Below are positions 1 to 7,695 of a stretch of 64,000 nt of DNA, piece by piece. Under the pieces are notes generated by a model that was not told the origin of the DNA, made no database searches, and saw only the letters and a program-made list of their open reading frames with translations. The stretch lies in assembly GCF_000294775.2 (NCBI RefSeq), contig NZ_CP015506.1, positions 3,261,501-3,325,500 of the forward strand, in the 5' to 3' direction. This DNA comes from Cytobacillus oceanisediminis 2691 (lineage in GTDB: Bacteria > Bacillota > Bacilli > Bacillales > Cytobacillaceae). Made by a program: the position numbers and the translations under genes. How positions within the stretch are numbered: the stretch's first letter is position 1; each line of letters opens with the position of its first letter.

Positions 1-1
1 G

Positions 2-277
2 GCAAAAGAAATTGCGGATACATTTAAAAAGCTGAGTGAGGAAGCAGCTCTGGCGATTGAGCAGCAGTGGTCAGATGACTCATTGAGCCAGACACAGAAT
101 GCATTTGGAAGAGAAGAAACCAATGCTCAAATTATGATGGGATTGATCAAACACATTGTGCATCACCGGGGGCAATTGACCATTCTCATCCGTCAGGCAG
201 GATTAAAGCCTTTTGGGGTGTATGGTCCGCCAAAAGAAGATTGGGTTAATTTAGGTGTCACTAATCCCCCCCTATAA
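2..277 (+). CDS. DinB-family protein, C-terminal part
   Basis: The reading frame is open from base 2 to a TAA at 275-277, so the gene enters the window from the left and its N-terminus is missing. The visible 91 residues end with a helix containing HIVHHRGQL, which fits the last helix of the DinB/YfiT four-helix bundle, where a conserved His (HHRGQ) binds a divalent metal. DinB-family proteins in bacilli are often thiol transferases or damage-inducible proteins of unknown substrate. A strong hairpin terminator follows 13 bases after the stop. The family call is fairly safe; the specific role cannot be given from a fragment. Confidence 0.8.
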   Translation, partial: AKEIADTFKKLSEEAALAIEQQWSDDSLSQTQNAFGREETNAQIMMGLIKHIVHHRGQLTILIRQAGLKPFGVYGPPKEDWVNLGVTNPPL

Positions 278-290
278 AAGGAAAAGAGGA

Positions 291-317
291 AACGCTCGGA
301 GATGGCCGGGCGTTTTT
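291..317 (+). terminator. Rho-independent terminator after DinB gene
   Basis: AACGCTCGG at 291-299 pairs with CCGGGCGTT at 306-314 (one G-U pair), followed by a T run. It sits directly downstream of the DinB stop. Confidence 0.85.
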
Positions 318-393
318 CTTCGTTTCTAGATAAAGAACTATCCTAACCAGCTCTCTCTATTTCCCTGTTCTTCTTCTCCTTCCTCCCCTTTTT

Positions 394-564
394 TCAAATG
401 ACCTTATTAATAAAGTCTGTTAAACCAGAAGAAAATCCAAGCAGCGCAACAATATATAAGAAACCGAGATAATGGTCCATCTTACAAAATGGTATAAGTC
501 CTTTAGGGCAGCTGCCATCAATAGGAACAAAAAAAGAGCCTAGCCTCCACAGTACGCTAATACT
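394..564 (-). pseudogene. Possible remnant or tiny membrane protein
   Basis: On the minus strand the frame is open from just after a TGA at 565-567 to a TGA at 394-396. It encodes about 56 residues, including GSCPKGLIPFCKMDHYLG and then a hydrophobic stretch (FLYIVALLGFSSGL). This looks like protein-coding sequence, with a Cys/Pro/Gly-rich turn before one membrane helix. However, no ATG, GTG or TTG lies at the head of the frame, only an internal Met in CKMDHY. It is either a 5'-truncated remnant or a small protein with an atypical start. I do not recognise the family. Confidence 0.3.
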
Positions 565-593
565 TCAACGAACCGAAGGACAGGCCCACATGT

Positions 594-2411
594 TTATAAA
601 AAGATTATACTTAAAGCTATCTCCTTCAAATGCGGTTGATCTGCCCATAAGATGAAGTAATTGTAAGTTTCTCCTTGGATTGTAATCGGAGTTGGATACC
701 TTACGATTAAAGCGGATTGATTCAGCATTTCTGCTGGCTGGTCCGCAGAGGGAAAAATGTAGCAGGCTTCCTGGTTTTGAATTCGAGCCTTCAAGATGCT
801 TGGCCTGGATCCATAGGGCATTAATGGATGGAAAGCTTCTCCATGGCACACCTCATCTAAGTTTTTACCTGCTGAAATCGCTGATATTTGAAAAAAGCCG
901 TCAGCACCTTCGTATCTTTCCTCGTTCACTTTTCGCCAGTTCGCCGGATATTGGAAAATAACCTTGTAGGTCGTGTTCGTATATGTCTTTTGGGTAACAT
1001 CCATAATGGCAGTTGGAGACCATTGAAGTGACTGAATGTTAACTCCTGCAATTAGCCGTATCGGGACGGGGTGACGGAGGTCGATAGCCCACATTTCACT
1101 TGCAAATTCCTGTTCCGTGCATCCACTAAGATAGGCTATTTTTGTTCCGTCTGTTGACCATGTGACAGGCGATGCAAAACAATTGGAAATAGCCCAGATT
1201 CGATCCTCTTCTCCTCGCCTCCCCACCGTTCGAACTTGTGAAAAATACCCGCGATCTTCAAAGGCGGTAGAGCTATAGGCAATTTTCAAAGAATCAGGTG
1301 ACCATGTCGGATAATAATTTTTTGCAAGGGGCCCGCCTTTTACTTCAACCACATTGCCTGTTGAAAGCTCCACTGTGTGAATGATGGAGATACTGACGCC
1401 TGGTGTTGTATAAAGTGCAAATCTTCCATTAGGGGATAGCTGGGCATTATTAAGCCGCCCTTCTGTGTTCCTTGTAATTTGCTGTTTCCCAGTTCCGTCG
1501 GTTTGAATTCGGAAAAGCTGACTAATTCCTGATGCATCTGGTGCTTGAAAAAGCAGTTCCCTGCCGCTCGGAAACCATTGAAAATCTGTTGAGTCAGGTT
1601 GTTGAATGCTTTCCGCTTGATGAGACAGGACGTTGTACAAGATAATATGACCTTGCTTTGTATAAGCAATTTGGCTGCTGTCAGGCGACCAATCCAATTT
1701 GAATTCAGCACCTTCTTCCATCTGGTCGATTTGAGCGATCGCACCAGATGCCACATCCACAACATATATAATTCTGTTCTTTCCAATAAATGCAATTCTC
1801 CTACTGTTAGGTGACCATTCTGGACTTGAAAACGAGTCACCCAATCCACTGGTGAGCTGCACGTTCTCTCCTGTCCGGGGATTATATAACCAAATATCAT
1901 ATTGGCCACCTCGATCAGCAGTATAGGCAATCAGGCCTTGGCCACCAGGAGGGGCGTATGGAATCCTTAATTTCATTCCGGGAAATAGCTGTGAGGATGA
2001 AAGCTGGTTTACAAACCTAATATGCTCAGTATTTGGCTCTCCATTCGTCATGACATTAAAACGAATGGCAAGCCGATAAAGTGTATCCCCTGGCTGGACG
2101 GTATAATATGGAACACCTGGCGGAACCTTTAATAATTGACCGGGCTGAATGACATAGGGTGGCTGAAGCTGATTCGCCTCTATGATAACTGAAGGCGGAA
2201 CGTTGTATAATTGTGAAATTCCATACACTGAATCTCCTTGCCTAACACGCACAGCATCAACCCCAGGTGGAACGGACAGCTGCTGACCTATATAAATCGT
2301 GTAAGGGGGCTTCAAATTATTTGCCGCAATAAGGGAATCGGCCGGAATTTCCCATCTCCTGGAAATTCCGAACAGCGTATCACCTGAACGTACTGTATAA
2401 AAAATTTGCAT
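594..2411 (-). CDS. LysM-repeat / beta-propeller protein
   Basis: A 605-residue protein beginning MQIFYTV. This start is preferred over the upstream in-frame one because GGGAAGTG lies just before it and LysM begins at once. Three LysM repeats occupy about residues 3-140 (YTVRSGDTLFGISRRW, VRQGDSVYGISQLY, YTVQPGDTLYRLA). They are followed by six or more TolB/PD40-type propeller blades with WSPDS and YTKQG motifs (about 150-470) and a C-terminal beta-rich domain starting near TYKVIFQYPANWRKV, resembling the PsbP-like/lipoprotein fold. LysM binds N-acetylglucosamine polymers, so association with the wall or spore cortex is likely. There is no signal peptide, which would suit delivery to a forespore or spore surface from the mother cell, but this is inference. 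Single-gene unit. Confidence 0.8.
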   Translation of the reverse strand: MQIFYTVRSGDTLFGISRRWEIPADSLIAANNLKPPYTIYIGQQLSVPPGVDAVRVRQGDSVYGISQLYNVPPSVIIEANQLQPPYVIQPGQLLKVPPGVPYYTVQPGDTLYRLAIRFNVMTNGEPNTEHIRFVNQLSSSQLFPGMKLRIPYAPPGGQGLIAYTADRGGQYDIWLYNPRTGENVQLTSGLGDSFSSPEWSPNSRRIAFIGKNRIIYVVDVASGAIAQIDQMEEGAEFKLDWSPDSSQIAYTKQGHIILYNVLSHQAESIQQPDSTDFQWFPSGRELLFQAPDASGISQLFRIQTDGTGKQQITRNTEGRLNNAQLSPNGRFALYTTPGVSISIIHTVELSTGNVVEVKGGPLAKNYYPTWSPDSLKIAYSSTAFEDRGYFSQVRTVGRRGEEDRIWAISNCFASPVTWSTDGTKIAYLSGCTEQEFASEMWAIDLRHPVPIRLIAGVNIQSLQWSPTAIMDVTQKTYTNTTYKVIFQYPANWRKVNEERYEGADGFFQISAISAGKNLDEVCHGEAFHPLMPYGSRPSILKARIQNQEACYIFPSADQPAEMLNQSALIVRYPTPITIQGETYNYFILWADQPHLKEIALSIIFL

Positions 2412-2687
2412 GATCTTCACTTCCCAAAGAATAAATTTCCATTGAGGAATTAAATGCGCACACACTATCTGCCCATATACTATTCAATAGGAAGTGCGAG
2501 GTTCAGTACAAATGAGGAAGAATTAGATAAAAAAGAAATTTAATACCTATATTGATAGCTCTATTACAAATCTGTATAGCATGATTCGATTCAGGAAAAG
2601 CCTGAAGGAATCATTATTAGCGAAAAAAATTGTGATAAAAAGATAAAAAACCTTCAAATGGGAAGGGCTTTTACTAAGCAGCCCTCT

Positions 2688-2858
2688 TCACTTCGTCATC
2701 GCGAGCTCTGAAAGATAATTTCTTAAGGATTCGATGATCCTGCTCCTGCAAAGGCACCATACAGGGTTTCGAATCCTCCGATTATCGTCATTAAAATGGC
2801 ATCCGCTGTGACTTCATTTGAGAAAACAATATGTATTCCATATTTCGATGAAAATCGA
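2688..2858 (-). pseudogene. Decayed LivM-type permease fragment
   Basis: The minus strand between 2858 and 2688 encodes SNEVTADAILMTIIGG followed by a TLYGAFAGAG segment. This matches the conserved transmembrane block of LivM branched-chain amino acid ABC permeases (SxExLLMxxIGGxGTLxGxxxGA). A frameshift around 2720 then moves the end to another frame reading IESLRNYLSELAMTK and stop, which fits the LivM C-terminus. Nothing upstream of this block survives. No other liv genes are nearby, so this is a relic of a lost transporter operon. Confidence 0.55.
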
Positions 2859-2930
2859 ATTATTTAGCTCTTATAATAGATTTGAAGCAAAAAGAAACTT
2901 TAATCCAAATCACGAAAAGGAGCTTAATTT

Positions 2931-3770
2931 ATGAGTAGCAAAGAACAATCATTAAAGGCAAAAACCTTTCACCGCTTACACCAGCAATCGTCAACATTTG
3001 TTCTGCCAAATGCATGGGATGTAATCAGTGCCAAAATGTTTGAAGAATGCGGCTTTAAAGCGATTGGAACAACAAGTGCTGGCATTGCTGCCTCATTGGG
3101 GTATTTGGATGGGCAAAGTATACCTCTTAACAAAATGGTTGAAACGATTGAAAATATCGCCAAATCAGTGAATGTTCCTGTGAGCGCAGACATTGAGGCA
3201 GGTTATGGACAGACGGTTGAAGAGGTTTTAGAGACCGTAAAAGCAGTAGCTGCTGCTGGAGCTATCGGGATAAATCTGGAGGACGGTACAGGTGATCCTA
3301 ACCGGCCTATCTTTGATATTTCATCTCAAGAGGAAAAAATAGCAGCGATTAAAGAACTTTCGGAATCCAGAAATATGCCGTTATTTATCAATGCACGAAC
3401 AGATCTATATTGGTTAAATATTGGGGATTCTTCAACTCGTTTACAGGAAGCTGTATCGCGGGCAAAGGCCTATCAAGATGCAGGGGCAGATTGCATTTTC
3501 ATTCCTGGTTTAACTGATAGGAAGATTATTAAAAAAATGAGAGAGGAAGTTTCTTGTCCGATCAACTTATTGGTTGACCCAGAGATGCCTTCTTTAACGG
3601 AGTTATCTGAGATCAGAATTGAAAGGCTTAGCTGTGGATCCGTCCCATTCAGAGCTACCCTAACATACTTACGGACTATCAGTGAAGAGATTGTAAACCG
3701 CCAGACCTTTCATCAAATGACAAATGGGGATGTTCTATCTTATAAAAGGTTAACTGAATTCATTCAATAA
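2931..3770 (+). CDS. Isocitrate lyase/PEP mutase family protein
   Basis: A 279-residue (alpha/beta)8 enzyme of the phosphoenolpyruvate mutase/isocitrate lyase superfamily. VLPNAWDVISAKMFEECGF is the family N-terminal motif. SADIEAGYG (about 84-92) carries the metal-binding Asp/Glu residues, INLEDG (about 114-119) the Mg-site Glu, and INARTDLY the following strand. The Cys-containing KKCGH loop of true isocitrate and methylisocitrate lyases is absent, so a different C-C or P-C bond-breaking reaction is likely. The substrate is unknown; annotations such as carboxyvinyl-carboxyphosphonate phosphorylmutase for this group are not reliable. AAAAGGAGC precedes the ATG. Monocistronic, ended by the terminator at 3811-3845. 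Confidence 0.85.
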   Translation: MSSKEQSLKAKTFHRLHQQSSTFVLPNAWDVISAKMFEECGFKAIGTTSAGIAASLGYLDGQSIPLNKMVETIENIAKSVNVPVSADIEAGYGQTVEEVLETVKAVAAAGAIGINLEDGTGDPNRPIFDISSQEEKIAAIKELSESRNMPLFINARTDLYWLNIGDSSTRLQEAVSRAKAYQDAGADCIFIPGLTDRKIIKKMREEVSCPINLLVDPEMPSLTELSEIRIERLSCGSVPFRATLTYLRTISEEIVNRQTFHQMTNGDVLSYKRLTEFIQ

Positions 3771-3810
3771 AATTAATCCAAAAACAAATTATTAAGGTTT
3801 TATTATTTTA

Positions 3811-3845
3811 AAAAGCCGATTTTTTATAATCAAGAAATCGGCTTT
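3811..3845. terminator. Bidirectional terminator
   Basis: AAAGCCGATT (3812-3821) and AATCGGCTTT (3836-3845) form a stem with A and T runs on the two sides. It serves the PEP-mutase-family gene on the plus strand and the DUF3231 gene on the minus strand. Confidence 0.85.
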
Positions 3846-3874
3846 GGTTCTTATGATTTCCGGGAATCTAATAA

Positions 3875-4837
3875 TTAACTATCAATTGACCTATTGGTTA
3901 CCGGCGGCTCATTAAACCAGTCTTTCCTTACCAATAACTTAAACCCTTTCTCTGAATAATCTTCCACTTGATCAATTAATTCCTTTAGTGCTTTCACGTG
4001 ACTTTTTTTATAACTGGAAACGACAGCAGTCTGCAGATTGCCGATTGCGATAGGATTTAAGAACATGATTAAGTTAGCCATTAGTTTATCTGAAAATGGG
4101 GATTTATTCACCTTTTGAACGTGAGCCTCTAATCCGGTCGTTGTTGGGACTCCGTTTTCTCTATATATTTCGGATAAAACATCCACTTGATGATAGGATA
4201 ATTTGATCCCATCCTGCAAAAAACTCTTTGTATCTTCATCCTTCGCCACATCCGAAAAAGCAGTACATAGAGCTACCCCAACATTATTACATTGAAATGA
4301 ACCAAACATACTTGCTAATTCAACAGCATTAAGCGGCCTCTGCTGGGTGGATGCCACTTTAAATAATTTGTTTTCTCTGTCTTCAGCATTTGTGTATGAA
4401 AAAGACCTGTTTTGCAGCAGCCCTTTATGCTCCAGCAAATTTAATATAGAAATGTCAATTTGAATTAACTTATTGAGTATTTCTTTAAAAAAATTCTTAA
4501 CCTTTGGGATAGTCAAGTCTGTATATTGAAAAGAAAGTACACCCAATCCGTTGCTTGTTATATGCTTAAGAATTTCTATCATTAATTGATCAGAAAATAA
4601 CTTTTCTGAGGGGCTATGTAAATCATTTTCACTAAAAAACGGTGTAACATGTAATCCATTATCAGCTAAGAATTGCAAAGCCTCTTGTTCCTGGAATGAA
4701 GAAAGTGTTTTAATTTCCGTTAAAACATCCTTCAAATCAGTATCTTCAGCAGTCTCCATCAGATTTCCCAAAAAAATATTGACCATATTGGAACTTGAAT
4801 GCAAGAACCAAAGAAAGCCTAATTCGTTTAAATTCAT
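3875..4837 (-). CDS. DUF3231 family protein
   Basis: A 320-residue, mostly helical protein with two internally similar halves of about 150 residues: LNELGFLWFLHSSSNMVNIF near the start and NAVELASMFGSFQCNNVGVA in the second half. This is the architecture of DUF3231, a Bacillus-specific ferritin-like helical family with many paralogues per genome. The function is unknown; several members are linked to sporulation, but nothing here proves that. A strong GGAGGGG Shine-Dalgarno sequence precedes the ATG at 4837. It is alone in its transcription unit. Confidence 0.8.
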   Translation of the reverse strand: MNLNELGFLWFLHSSSNMVNIFLGNLMETAEDTDLKDVLTEIKTLSSFQEQEALQFLADNGLHVTPFFSENDLHSPSEKLFSDQLMIEILKHITSNGLGVLSFQYTDLTIPKVKNFFKEILNKLIQIDISILNLLEHKGLLQNRSFSYTNAEDRENKLFKVASTQQRPLNAVELASMFGSFQCNNVGVALCTAFSDVAKDEDTKSFLQDGIKLSYHQVDVLSEIYRENGVPTTTGLEAHVQKVNKSPFSDKLMANLIMFLNPIAIGNLQTAVVSSYKKSHVKALKELIDQVEDYSEKGFKLLVRKDWFNEPPVTNRSIDS

Positions 4838-4970
4838 CTAAAAGGCCCCTCCACAATTTATTTTCTTATCTTAGTTTGTAAATTGAAAATAGTAATTATT
4901 CATTAAATAGTCTCTAAACATCTTACATTGCCTATTATTAAGCTGCTTAACAATAAAACGTCTGTCCTGT

Positions 4971-5435
4971 TTACATTGGCTCGATGTGTTTCTTACTTAT
5001 TATCTTCATTAAAATAACACCCACACTGACACCTGGTATTACACACAATATTGGAAGCCAAACAGGCCCTAATAATACCCCAAAAAGCTTAAAGGTAGAG
5101 GAATATATACACCCCACTGTAACAAAGTAAGCTGAAGACACAAACGGAAGAAAAGCATAACTGTTTTTCCCTCCACCCGCATCCTTAAAGGAATCCCACA
5201 TCGCAAAGAAATACAAACAAGGATAAAACATCAGCCACAAATAATCGGTTTCTGCTATTGCCTTCTCAATATCTCCATGAAAACTTGAAATAATGACCCC
5301 GTTGAAATTCGCTTGTACATTGATAAGGAACTCTAAAAATACAATTACCAATCCCTTTATCAGTTTTCCATTTAAAAATTGCCCAAAACCAGGAAGTGCA
5401 ATGCTCCATAATAGCCTTTCTATAGATGTCGCCAT
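4971..5435 (-). CDS. Small multi-pass membrane protein
   Basis: The start MATSIERLLW at 5435 is chosen because AAGGGG lies 10 bases upstream; the longer frame to 5534 lacks a good Shine-Dalgarno site and begins with a polar, Cys-containing stretch unlike the rest. The 154-residue product has about four hydrophobic segments (ALPGFGQFLNGKLIKGLVIV, WLMFYPCLYFFAMW, FLPFVSSAYFVTVG, LPILCVIPGVSVGVIL). The opening motif LPGFGQFLNGK resembles the TM2-type GxGQxYNGK turn. Homologues are known only as hypothetical membrane proteins, to my knowledge. Function unknown. Confidence 0.65.
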   Translation of the reverse strand: MATSIERLLWSIALPGFGQFLNGKLIKGLVIVFLEFLINVQANFNGVIISSFHGDIEKAIAETDYLWLMFYPCLYFFAMWDSFKDAGGGKNSYAFLPFVSSAYFVTVGCIYSSTFKLFGVLLGPVWLPILCVIPGVSVGVILMKIISKKHIEPM

Positions 5436-5606
5436 TCTATTCAAGCCCCTTACCATGTTTCTTATAGGTGTTCTCTTCCTGTAATTCCCTTTTAAAGAAC
5501 AGCAAACTAATTGCCATCTGCCTGAAGATAACATTTAATATTTCTCAGCATCACACTTATTATTATGTAAGCACACTTCTCAAACTAAACTCCCTTTTAA
5601 TAGGAG

Positions 5607-5631
5607 AAAAAAAGCTGCCGAACCGGCAGCT
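5607..5631 (-). terminator. Terminator of the MFS gene
   Basis: AGCTGCCG (5613-5620) and CGGCAGCT (5624-5631) form a perfect stem with a three-base loop. On the minus strand a run of seven T follows. Confidence 0.9.
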
Positions 5632-5677
5632 GAATTTTAATGCACTCTTGATTAGGTTCGAAGAGCTTAGTAATAGA

Positions 5678-6871
5678 TTAGGGATTTATCATGTCCGAAT
5701 AAGTGCGATTATATCTGACGGAATACAGCAGGACATATATAACAATAAATGCAGCAAACAGGTTCAGCACGATCAGCGAATGATTCAAACTGAAAAATTG
5801 AGTAAGCGCTCCGACTCCAATCACGGGAACGATAAATCCTGAGTATGCACACAAATAAAAAACCGAGATGACTCGTGGCCGTTCCTTTGGTTCCGGCAAC
5901 TGTCCGGCAAGCCGCAGGGCGATTTGAAAGGTCCACCCGCCTCCGATAGACTGGATGAAAATGCCTGCCCAGAGCAGCGGCAAGCTTGAAGTTAACCCGG
6001 AAGAAACAATAATCCATGACCCTACCGCAAGAAGCAAGATGCCGAATCTCATACGTGTTATGGGGTGACTTGGCCAAGGAATGAACTGAGCCAAAGCTGC
6101 TCCACTGAGAAGCACGAAAATGATTAACCCGGAAACAGCAAGGTTAGACGTATGAATGACATTCTTTACGAAATTAGGAATAAGAGCAAACGCGATTCCT
6201 TGAATTGTGAAAACTGTGAAGATAGGCAATCCGGCCATTGAGAAAAATGGAGAACGAATATTATTTGGCACACCAAGCGATATCTTCCTTTTTACGCGTT
6301 TTTGTTCAATGGAAACAGAATCTTTAGGAATTGTTTCCAGCACGCATAGTGAGATGATGAGCAGCACGAGCAAAATCCAAAATGGCAAATGGAGTGGCAG
6401 GTAATGTATATATTGCAGAATCAAACCCGCGATAGCTGGTCCCAGACCGAAACCAATGAGAATCGTAACACCTGATAATTTGAGAGCTGCACTCATTTGG
6501 CTGGGAGAAGTTTGCTTCATAAGAAAAGCAGCAGCTGTACCTGTAAAGGCTCCGTATGCGATTCCTTCCAATGATCTGGCGAGATAGAGCATCCAGGAAT
6601 GATTGCCTGCCAAGAAGAACAAGGTAGATGCGATGGATATCCATATACTGATGCGAACAACCCTTTTTAATCCCCACGTGCTGCCTTTTTCTCCCGTAAT
6701 AAACAAAGCAGGCAATAGGAATGCAGCATAAATGGCAAACAAGATCGTGATTTGCAGACTGTTCAGCCGGTAAGCCTCACTATATAGAGGGAATAACGGA
6801 GTAATAAAGGTAGCCCCACATGACATCAATAGAGAAACCAATAGCATTCTTTTCACTGCGGAATTCCCCAC
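5678..6871 (-). CDS. MFS transporter (efflux-type)
   Basis: A 397-residue protein with 12 predicted membrane helices of the major facilitator superfamily. The family glycine/arginine motif after helix 2 is degenerate (GEKGSTWGLKRVV), and the central loop (about 185-205) is short and basic. The annotated start is GTG (MGNSAVK). An internal GTG five codons later (VKRMLLVSLL) has GTGGGGA upstream and may be the real start. The gene lies just downstream of, and on the same strand as, a TetR regulator, with the operator at 6902-6919 between them. That arrangement is typical for a drug or lipophilic-compound exporter controlled by its substrate. The substrate is not known. Confidence 0.85.
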   Translation of the reverse strand: MGNSAVKRMLLVSLLMSCGATFITPLFPLYSEAYRLNSLQITILFAIYAAFLLPALFITGEKGSTWGLKRVVRISIWISIASTLFFLAGNHSWMLYLARSLEGIAYGAFTGTAAAFLMKQTSPSQMSAALKLSGVTILIGFGLGPAIAGLILQYIHYLPLHLPFWILLVLLIISLCVLETIPKDSVSIEQKRVKRKISLGVPNNIRSPFFSMAGLPIFTVFTIQGIAFALIPNFVKNVIHTSNLAVSGLIIFVLLSGAALAQFIPWPSHPITRMRFGILLLAVGSWIIVSSGLTSSLPLLWAGIFIQSIGGGWTFQIALRLAGQLPEPKERPRVISVFYLCAYSGFIVPVIGVGALTQFFSLNHSLIVLNLFAAFIVIYVLLYSVRYNRTYSDMINP

Positions 6872-6901
6872 TTTCTATAATAAATTCTCCAAGAAAAAGT
6901 T

Positions 6902-6919
6902 ACTTACTAGAAGGTAAGT
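6902..6919. promoter_or_regulatory. TetR operator, MFS promoter
   Basis: An 18-bp inverted repeat, ACTTAC-TAGAAG-GTAAGT, lies 31-48 bases upstream of the MFS start. The same 18 bases recur exactly at 12083-12100, and a close variant lies in the tetR promoter at 7519-7536. This makes it the probable binding site of the adjacent TetR regulator. Confidence 0.75.
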
Positions 6920-6928
6920 GTTTGATGT

Positions 6929-6956
6929 TAAAAAAACCGTTACTACGGTTTTTTTA
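6929..6956 (-). terminator. Terminator overlapping tetR 3' end
   Basis: AAAAAACCGT (6931-6940), loop TACT, ACGGTTTTTT (6945-6954). The stem includes the last codons (Lys-Lys-Pro) and the stop of the TetR gene and separates tetR from the MFS gene. Confidence 0.8.
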
Positions 6957-7506
6957 AGAAACGATCCAACTGATTTAGTACTTCGGCTAATACATCATTA
7001 CCCAGAACACGTCTATATAATAATGCTCCTTTAACACTTGATAATATCGTAACCGCTACTTGATGGACATCTTGAGAGCTATTTATGATATTTTCAGTTT
7101 GTGCCTCTGCAACTAATTCTTTCATTACCCTGATCTCCAGTCTGCTGACTTCCCCAATCTTTTCTTGAACGGCAGATGGCAAAGATTCATAATCCGTCTG
7201 CAGTGAAGAAATAGGACAAATTTCAGTACACTCAAATCTTTGAGCCTGCTGCTGGATGAACTGCTTCAGCTTCTCTTCAGCAGAAGCCGGCGAATTTTGA
7301 ATTGACATTAAAGATTCCTGCAGTCTCAATAAAATGCGTTCTGCAACCGCGACTCCTAAATCCTCCTTCTTCTCAAAGTGATAGTGAATGCTTGCTTTGG
7401 TCACCCCAAGCTGTTTAGAAATGTCATCATAGCTGAAGGCTACATACCCTTTTTGCTGGATCAATTTAATGGCTAAGTCTACAATTTGTTTTTTTCTGTT
7501 TTCCAT
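6943..7506 (-). CDS. TetR/AcrR family repressor
   Basis: A 187-residue regulator. The N-terminal helix-turn-helix spans about residues 5-50 (IVDLAIKLIQQKGYVAFSYDDISKQLGVTKASIHYHF split over helices 1-4). The C-terminal ligand domain contains a Cys pair region, ECTEICPISSL (about 92-102). This resembles the YxAF/LmrA-like TetR subgroup in which CPxSSL is common. The protein likely represses itself, the downstream MFS pump and the ohr region, because the same palindrome lies in all three upstream regions. The start ATG is only six bases after a perfect -10 box, so the message may be leaderless. Confidence 0.88.
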   Translation of the reverse strand: MENRKKQIVDLAIKLIQQKGYVAFSYDDISKQLGVTKASIHYHFEKKEDLGVAVAERILLRLQESLMSIQNSPASAEEKLKQFIQQQAQRFECTEICPISSLQTDYESLPSAVQEKIGEVSRLEIRVMKELVAEAQTENIINSSQDVHQVAVTILSSVKGALLYRRVLGNDVLAEVLNQLDRFLKKP

Positions 7507-7512
7507 GCCTCA

Positions 7513-7541
7513 ATAGTAACTTACTAATAGGTAAGTGTCAA
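7513..7541 (-). promoter_or_regulatory. tetR promoter with operator in the spacer
   Basis: On the minus strand TTGACA (7541-7536), a 17-base spacer, then TACTAT (7518-7513) form a near-consensus sigma-A promoter. The palindrome ACTTACTAATAGGTAAGT at 7519-7536 fills the whole spacer, so repressor binding and RNA polymerase binding must exclude each other. Confidence 0.85.
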
Positions 7542-7611
7542 ATCGGAAAAATTCTGAGCCAACATGTTAATTTCATAAATTTAAATATTTCCTATATCTG
7601 CTTGTCTTTCA

Positions 7612-7641
7612 GCAATAATAAAAATGATAAAGTGCATACAA
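7612..7641 (+). promoter_or_regulatory. Possible sigma-G promoter of ger operon
   Basis: GCAATA at 7612-7617, a 17-base spacer and CATACAA at 7635-7641 resemble the forespore sigma-G pattern (AATA-type -35 and CATACTA-like -10). The location 54 bases before the germinant receptor start fits, since such operons are made in the forespore. Sequence resemblance only. Confidence 0.4.
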
Positions 7642-7695
7642 TTTTTGTTAGTAATAATAATAAGTATTAACACATCTTAGGGAGTACACTTTTTT

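Noticed and set aside
565..849. Minus-strand ORF of 94 codons at the end of the LysM gene
   Set aside because: Out-of-frame shadow of the LysM/propeller gene.
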